Assembly (NCBI GenBank): GCA_913043035.1
Contig: CAJWMM010000003.1
Coordinates: 1 to 17,628 of the forward strand
Source: an uncultured Gammaproteobacteria bacterium
GTDB taxonomy: Bacteria; Pseudomonadota; Gammaproteobacteria; GCA-002705445; GCA-002716945
DNA length: 17,628 bases
Direction of reading: 5' to 3'
The position numbers and the translations under genes were made by a program. Positions 12,899 through 17,628 of this stretch are shown one piece after another; the first letter of the stretch is position 1; the number at the start of each line of letters is the position of its first letter. A model generated the notes under the pieces. That model was not told where the DNA came from. It searched no databases and saw only the letters and a list, made by a program, of their open reading frames with translations.

Positions 12899-13284
12899 TG
12901 GCAGTAAATAAAACTAAAAAGAAAAAAGAGAAAAAAATTGTTAACGAGGGCGTAGCTCACATCTATGCATCATTTAATAATACAATTATTACAATTACAG
13001 ATAAACAAGGTAACACACTTTCCTGGGCTACGTCAGGCGGCTCTGGTTTCAGAGGATCAAGAAAAAGTACACCATTTGCTGCACAAGTAGCTGCTGAAAA
13101 AGCTTGTAGTAAAGCCGCAGATTACGGATTGAAAACTCTGGAAGTTCTTGTTAAAGGTCCTGGCCCTGGAAGAGATTCGGCAGTTAGGGCGATAAACAGT
13201 GCTGGGTATAAGATAACAAATATCACAGATATTACACCTCTACCGCATAATGGATGTCGACCACCAAAGAAGAGGAGGGTTTAG
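12898..13284 (+). CDS. rpsK: 30S ribosomal protein S11
   Basis: S11 is on the 30S platform next to the E site and mRNA exit. The 128 residues (129 in E. coli) have a Lys-rich N-terminus, then EGVAHIYASFNNTIITITD, ATSGGSGFRGSRKSTPFAAQ, LVKGPGPGRDSAVRAINSAG and a C-terminal ITDITPLPHNGCRPPKKRRV that is nearly the same as in E. coli. The Asn-Gly pair in HNGCRPP is the known isoaspartate site of E. coli S11. Starts on the last base of rpsM; its end carries the rpsD binding site. Confidence 0.99.
   Translation: MAVNKTKKKKEKKIVNEGVAHIYASFNNTIITITDKQGNTLSWATSGGSGFRGSRKSTPFAAQVAAEKACSKAADYGLKTLEVLVKGPGPGRDSAVRAINSAGYKITNITDITPLPHNGCRPPKKRRV
13274..13278 (+). promoter_or_regulatory. Ribosome binding site fixing the rpsD start
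   Basis: GGAGG, within AGGAGGG, lies 7 nt before the ATG at 13286 and inside rpsK. It supports 13286 over an in-frame ATG at 13250, which would add 12 residues not seen in S4. Confidence 0.85.
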
Positions 13285-13285
13285 T

Positions 13286-13909
13286 ATGGCAAAATTCACC
13301 GGCTCAAAATGCAAGTTGATGAGAAGAGAAGGCACAGATCTGTATTTAAAATCAGGATCAAGAGCCCTTGATAGTAAGTGTAATATTGAAAAGAAACCTG
13401 GGCAGCTATCAGATTCTAGAAGAGCGAAAATGTCTGACTATTCTGTTCAATTAAGAGAAAAGCAAAAAGTAAAAAGAATATATGGAATTTTAGAAAAACA
13501 ATTCAGAAATTATTATAAAAAAGCAGCTAGTAAGAGAGGGTCGACTGGCGAGAATCTACTTAACATGCTAGAAGCACGATTAGATAATGTTGTTTATAGA
13601 ATCGGTTTAGGGTCGACACGTGCTGAATCAAGGCAACTAGTAAACCACAAAAATATACAAGTAAATGGCGACGTTGTGAATATTCCCTCTTATCAAGTGT
13701 GCCCAAAAGATAAAATCTCTCTGAGAGAGTCGAAAAAAAATCAAGTACGTGTGAAGCTAGCTTTGAGTCTAGCTGAAACTAAAAGTACAAGTGATTGGAT
13801 AGAAGTGGACTCGAAAAATATGGCGGGCACTTATATTAGGGACCCAGAGAGGAAAGAATTACCAGCAGAAATAAATGAATCTTTAATTGTAGAATTATAC
13901 TCAAAATAG
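13286..13909 (+). CDS. rpsD: 30S ribosomal protein S4
   Basis: S4 starts 30S body assembly, takes part in decoding accuracy and, in E. coli, represses the alpha operon through a pseudoknot at rpsM. The 207 residues from the ATG at 13286 compare with 206 in E. coli. The N-terminal part CKLMRREGTDLYLKSG is followed by SDYSVQLREKQKVKRIYGIL and FRNYYKKA; the S4 RNA-binding domain runs from about residue 95 to 160 (MLEARLDNVVYRIG, RAESRQLVNHKNIQVNGDVV). It ends EINESLIVELYSK like E. coli. Cys residues are too few and misplaced for the zinc-ribbon variant. One nt follows rpsK; rpoA starts 7 nt after its TAG. Confidence 0.99.
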   Translation: MAKFTGSKCKLMRREGTDLYLKSGSRALDSKCNIEKKPGQLSDSRRAKMSDYSVQLREKQKVKRIYGILEKQFRNYYKKAASKRGSTGENLLNMLEARLDNVVYRIGLGSTRAESRQLVNHKNIQVNGDVVNIPSYQVCPKDKISLRESKKNQVRVKLALSLAETKSTSDWIEVDSKNMAGTYIRDPERKELPAEINESLIVELYSK

Positions 13910-13916
13910 GTGACAT

Positions 13917-14903
13917 ATGAATAAAAATGACTTTCTTAAACCAAAACTAGTTGATATTGAGGCAATGTCATCTACTCATGCAAAGATAAGTATAGAGCCA
14001 CTTGAAAGAGGTTTTGGACACACATTAGGTAATGCTCTTAGGAGGGTATTATTATCATCACTGCCAGGTAGTGCAGTTACGGAAGTAACAATCGAGAATA
14101 TTCTTCATGAATATAGCACAATTGAGGGTGTACAAGAGGATGTGCTTGAGATTTTATTGAATATAAAAAAATTAGCACTTGTCCTGCATGAAAAAGAGAG
14201 TGCAAACATAACACTTAGAAAAAAAGGCATAGGCCCAGTTCTCGCTTCGGATATAACTGAGAGTGCTGATTTGGAAATCAAGAACCCAGCATTTTGTATT
14301 GCAAATATCACAAATGACAAAACAGAACTAGTTATAAATATGACTGTTACAAGAGGTAGAGGCTATCAACAAGCTCAAAAAAGAAAATTTAATGAACAGG
14401 AAGATTTGGGTATAGGAAAAATGCAACTAGACGCCTCATTCAGCCCTGTCGTGCAAGTTACATATAATGTTGACACTGCTAGAGTTAAGCAGAGAACAGA
14501 TTTAGATAAACTCGTTATCGACCTCAAAACAAATGCAACAATAGAGCCAGAGGATGCGATAAGAAAAGCCGGTCAAATTTTGAGAAATCAACTCGACGTG
14601 TTCACATATCTAGAAGTCCAAGAGGATGTTGAAGACGATTCAGATGTACCTCAAATCGACCCAGTTCTTCTCAGACCTGTTGATGATCTAGAGCTTACAG
14701 TAAGATCAGCAAACTGTCTTAAAGCGGAGAATATTTATTATATAGGCGATCTTGTTCAAAGGAGTGAAAATGAGTTACTTAAGACACCTAACTTAGGCAA
14801 AAAATCTTTAACTGAGATCAAAGACGTCCTAGCAACGCACAGTTTATCATTAGGCATTAAATTAGAGGATTGGCCACCAAAAGGTATTGAGAAAAGATTA
14901 TGA
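13917..14903 (+). CDS. rpoA: DNA-directed RNA polymerase subunit alpha
   Basis: The alpha dimer nucleates RNA polymerase assembly, and its C-terminal domain binds UP elements and activators. The 328 residues (329 in E. coli) contain EPLERGFGHTLGNALRRVLL at 27-46 (dimerisation), EGVQEDVLEILLNIK, RGRGYQQA, and QRTDLDKLVIDLKTNATIEP, then an acidic linker at about 233-249 with 8 Asp/Glu. The C-terminal domain at ~250-320 includes LLRPVDDLELTVRSANCLKA, where Arg263 aligns with the DNA-contacting Arg265 of E. coli, and TPNLGKKSLTEIKDVLA. AGGTGA at 13908-13913 precedes the ATG. Overlaps rplQ as ATGA. Confidence 0.99.
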   Translation: MNKNDFLKPKLVDIEAMSSTHAKISIEPLERGFGHTLGNALRRVLLSSLPGSAVTEVTIENILHEYSTIEGVQEDVLEILLNIKKLALVLHEKESANITLRKKGIGPVLASDITESADLEIKNPAFCIANITNDKTELVINMTVTRGRGYQQAQKRKFNEQEDLGIGKMQLDASFSPVVQVTYNVDTARVKQRTDLDKLVIDLKTNATIEPEDAIRKAGQILRNQLDVFTYLEVQEDVEDDSDVPQIDPVLLRPVDDLELTVRSANCLKAENIYYIGDLVQRSENELLKTPNLGKKSLTEIKDVLATHSLSLGIKLEDWPPKGIEKRL

Positions 14904-15253
14904 GACATAAAAAAAGTGGTAGACAGCTGAATAGGAATTCATCACACAGAAAATCGTTAATGAAGAATCTAACGTTATCATTATTTAAACACGAACAAAT
15001 AGAGACATCTTTAGCAAAAGCGAAAGAATTAAGAAAAACAGCTGAGCCCTTAATAACTCTAGCAAAGAAAGATAATCTTATGAGAAGAAGAATGGCATAT
15101 TCAAAAATTAGAGATAAGCAAATCGTTAAGAAACTCTTCGAGGACTTGGGACCTAGATTCAAGGAGAGAAATGGTGGATATTTAAGAATTCTCAAAAATG
15201 GTTTTAAATCTGGTGATGCGTCGCCAAGAGCATTTGTAAAATTGATGAGCTAA
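14900..15253 (+). CDS. rplQ: 50S ribosomal protein L17
   Basis: L17 lies near the peptide tunnel exit of the 50S subunit. The 117 residues (127 in E. coli, which has a longer tail) begin MRHKKSGRQLNRNSSHRKSL, continue LSLFKHEQIETSLAKAKELR and RRRMAYSKIRDKQIVKKLFE, and end GGYLRILKNGFKSGDASPRA-FVKLMS, all typical. Coupled to rpoA by ATGA. It is the last gene of the plus-strand run; its TAA overlaps the uvrA stop on the other strand, and no spacer is left for a dedicated terminator. Confidence 0.99.
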   Translation: MRHKKSGRQLNRNSSHRKSLMKNLTLSLFKHEQIETSLAKAKELRKTAEPLITLAKKDNLMRRRMAYSKIRDKQIVKKLFEDLGPRFKERNGGYLRILKNGFKSGDASPRAFVKLMS

Positions 15254-17628
15254 ACTAGCTTCGCTCTGAGAAAATTACCTGTGAAAGATTCTTTGTGACT
15301 GGCTACATCTTCAGGTGTGCCTTTGGCAACTAAATTACCCCCTCCTAATCCACCCTCAGGACCAAGATCAACTATCCAATCTGCTGTCTTTATAACCTCT
15401 AAATTATGTTCAATGATAAGTAGTGTATTGCCCCTTTCTTTAAGTTTATCTAATACCTTAAGAAGTTTAGCAACATCGTGAAAGTGTAGCCCTGTAGTTG
15501 GTTCATCAAGTATGTAAATAGTTCTTCCCGTGTCTCGCTTAATAAGTTCTTTTGCTAGTTTAATTCTTTGTGCTTCACCACCCGATAGTGTCGTCGCATT
15601 CTGGCCAAGTTTTATATAAGATAAACCTACTTCATCTAGAACATCTAACTTACGTTTGATAATCGGGTAGTTCTCAAAGAAATCAATAGCTTCCGATATT
15701 CTCATGTTGAGTATGTCATTGATATTTTTACCTCTTAATTGGATCTCTAGTGTTTGTTCATCATATCTTTTACCATTACATTTATCACATTTCACATATA
15801 CATCTGATAAGAAATGCATTTCTACTCTTATAACACCATCTCCCTCACATGCATTGCATCTCCCCTCTTTCACATTAAAACTAAATCGTCCAGGGGTATA
15901 TCCTCTAGATCTAGCCTCTTTATTGCGTGAGAATAATTCTCTTATATGTGTAAATATCCCTGTATAGGTAACTGGATTCGATCTAGGAGTTCTCCCTATT
16001 GGACTTTGATCTATCTCTATTATTTTATCTAACTTATCCAAGCCTGTGATCTTATCACAACCTGTCTGCGAATTATCTTTTTCAGAAAATTCGTTATATA
16101 TGTATTCATAAATAACATCATTAACAAGCGTAGATTTACCTGATCCTGATACCCCTGTGATGCATGTCATCAAGCCGAGAGGAATTTCAACATCAATATG
16201 CTTAAGATTATTTGCACATGCTTTGTACACCTTCATAATTGAATCCGATCTAGTCTCTTTTCTTTTTTTTGGAATCATAATCTGCTTTTTCTTAGCTAGG
16301 TACATTCCTGTGAAAGAGTTTTTGACTTTTTTTATGCCCACTGGCCCTCCCACATAAACCACTTCGCCCCCAGACTCTCCTGCCCCTGGGCCAATATCCA
16401 CCACACAATCAGAGTTTAAGATAGTATCTTCATCATGCTCTACTACAATTACGGTATTACCAAGATCTCTTAAGTTCTTTAATGTATCGAGGAGTTTATC
16501 ATTATCTCTTTGATGCAATCCAATCGAGGGTTCATCAAGAATGTACATAACGCCAACTAAGCCAGACCCTATTTGACTAGCCAAACGTATACGTTGTGCT
16601 TCACCTCCTGACAAAGTTTCTGCGCTTCTATCTAGGGTTAAATAGTTTAGACCAACATTATTAAGAAAACTCAATCTACTCATGATTTCTTGAATAATTT
16701 TATTTGATACCTTTTCATTCATGCCCTTAAATCTATTTTTTTTGAAAAAAGATAAGCATTCCCCTATGGTCATTGATGTAATATCGCTAATTGATTTTTT
16801 GAAAATAAATATATTTCTACTGCTTTCGTTTAGTCTAGTACCTTGACAGCTGGAGCATTTATCTACAGATAGATATTTGACTAATCTCTCTTTCTTAGAG
16901 TAAGAACCAGACTCATATTGTCTTTCAAATTTTGCGATTATACCTTCCCAAATTTCTTTCTTTATTACAAAATCATCTGCATTTTTACTTCGATAGCCTC
17001 GGACATATTTCATTTTAATAAAATCACTATTACTTCCATTGAAAAGTATTTTTTTGAAACTTTGAGGTAATTTGTTATAAGGTAATCCAAGATCAATTTT
17101 ATAGTGATCAGCCAAACTTTGAAGCAGTAATGAATAATACGCACTTTTTTCGTCCCAGCCATAAATAGCACCTCTTCTTAGACTTAATTCTTGATTCACT
17201 ATTATTTTCTCTGGATCAAAAAATTCTCTAACCCCTAGTCCATCACAAGATGAACATGCGCCCGATGGACTGTTAAAAGAAAAAAGTTTTGGTTCTAACT
17301 CTGCGATTGAGTAACCACAGTGGGGGCATGCATATTTTGTGGAGAATATATCTACAATTGTGTTTTTATCAGAATCAAGAACATTTACTACACCCGAAGA
17401 AAAATCAGAACATAGTTTTACAGATTCTACAACCCTCTCTTTCCTGTCGTTCGTGATAGCATTAAATCGATCAATTACAAATTCGATATCATTTTTCTTT
17501 TTGGGATTTATTACATGATTTATCATATGTTTTGACATATCTGCAATATCAATTATCTCTCCATTGACTCTAATCCTTCTAAAGCCTTGTTGAGAAAAGG
17601 ATTGAATTAATTTAACATGTTCGCCTTT
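15250..17628 (-). CDS. uvrA: Excinuclease ABC subunit A, 5' end missing
   Basis: UvrA is the damage-recognising ATPase of nucleotide excision repair, loading UvrB on damaged DNA. The frame is open to the right edge: 793 residues are visible and about 145, including the first Walker A motif, lie outside. Met at 17538 is internal, because the upstream residues KGEHVKL and RRIRVNGEI also match UvrA. Seen in order: zinc module CPHC...CSSC (first Cys near 17328), ABC signature LSGGE at 16600-16614 with LDEPSIGLHQRDN, second Walker A GVSGSGKST at 16129-16155, zinc module CNAC...CDKC, second signature LSGGE at 15574-15588 and LDEPTTGLHFHD. The C-terminus ends at the usual place. Convergent with rplQ, with a 4-nt overlap. 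Confidence 0.99.
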   Translation of the reverse strand, partial: KGEHVKLIQSFSQQGFRRIRVNGEIIDIADMSKHMINHVINPKKKNDIEFVIDRFNAITNDRKERVVESVKLCSDFSSGVVNVLDSDKNTIVDIFSTKYACPHCGYSIAELEPKLFSFNSPSGACSSCDGLGVREFFDPEKIIVNQELSLRRGAIYGWDEKSAYYSLLLQSLADHYKIDLGLPYNKLPQSFKKILFNGSNSDFIKMKYVRGYRSKNADDFVIKKEIWEGIIAKFERQYESGSYSKKERLVKYLSVDKCSSCQGTRLNESSRNIFIFKKSISDITSMTIGECLSFFKKNRFKGMNEKVSNKIIQEIMSRLSFLNNVGLNYLTLDRSAETLSGGEAQRIRLASQIGSGLVGVMYILDEPSIGLHQRDNDKLLDTLKNLRDLGNTVIVVEHDEDTILNSDCVVDIGPGAGESGGEVVYVGGPVGIKKVKNSFTGMYLAKKKQIMIPKKRKETRSDSIMKVYKACANNLKHIDVEIPLGLMTCITGVSGSGKSTLVNDVIYEYIYNEFSEKDNSQTGCDKITGLDKLDKIIEIDQSPIGRTPRSNPVTYTGIFTHIRELFSRNKEARSRGYTPGRFSFNVKEGRCNACEGDGVIRVEMHFLSDVYVKCDKCNGKRYDEQTLEIQLRGKNINDILNMRISEAIDFFENYPIIKRKLDVLDEVGLSYIKLGQNATTLSGGEAQRIKLAKELIKRDTGRTIYILDEPTTGLHFHDVAKLLKVLDKLKERGNTLLIIEHNLEVIKTADWIVDLGPEGGLGGGNLVAKGTPEDVASHKESFTGNFLRAKLV

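Noticed and set aside
13250..13285. Upstream ATG start for rpsD
   Set aside because: It lies inside rpsK, adds 12 unrelated residues, and the strong GGAGG serves the ATG at 13286.
15248..15260. AGCTA-AAC-TAGCT hairpin as a bidirectional terminator
   Set aside because: The stem is only 5 bp with no G+C-rich core, and no T-tract follows on either strand.
15704..16357. Plus-strand frames of 87 and 66 codons opposite uvrA
   Set aside because: They are shadows of the uvrA minus-strand coding sequence.
17536..17538. ATG at 17538 (minus strand) as the uvrA start
   Set aside because: The frame continues to 17628 with UvrA-like residues, and the first Walker A motif is still missing; the gene is cut by the right edge.

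Overview
The window carries one long plus-strand run of translation genes: the end of the str cluster (fusA), then complete S10, spc and alpha clusters. A minus-strand uvrA, cut by the right edge, converges on it. There are 29 plus-strand genes and one minus-strand gene, with almost no non-coding DNA. No tRNA, rRNA, CRISPR, insertion sequence or phage gene is visible, and no stretch over 300 bases lacks a gene.

Organism: bacterial, AT-rich by eye, and most likely gammaproteobacterial. The order secY-rpmJ-rpsM-rpsK-rpsD-rpoA-rplQ has no adk, map or infA inserted, and rpsD lies between rpsK and rpoA. Protein sequences resemble Escherichia coli homologues in length and motifs. Tight packing and AT bias suggest a streamlined genome, perhaps a marine oligotroph of the SAR86 kind. 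That placement is inference and was not tested by a search.

Layout: 1-1757 fusA (5' end missing); 1757-2296 rpsJ with an unusual Lys-rich N-terminal extension; 2297-2398 the largest gap, with a candidate promoter; 2399-7093 rplC to rpsQ (rest of the S10 cluster); 7090-12483 rplN to rpmJ (spc cluster, including secY and a 38-codon rpmJ); 12484-12538 a 55-nt gap with a possible promoter and short reading frame; 12539-15253 rpsM, rpsK, rpsD, rpoA, rplQ (alpha cluster); 15250-17628 uvrA on the minus strand, sharing its last 4 bases with the end of rplQ.

The genes supply an elongation factor, 26 ribosomal proteins, the SecY translocon channel and the RNA polymerase alpha subunit. The unexpected points are: a +26 tail on S10 and an acidic tail with ETPK repeats on L3; no tuf between fusA and rpsJ; no room for the usual leader upstream of rpsJ or for the intercistronic spc boundary; and a shortened L4 N-terminus. 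I see no novel multi-gene system; the S10 and L3 tails and the rewired operon boundaries are the observations most worth following.
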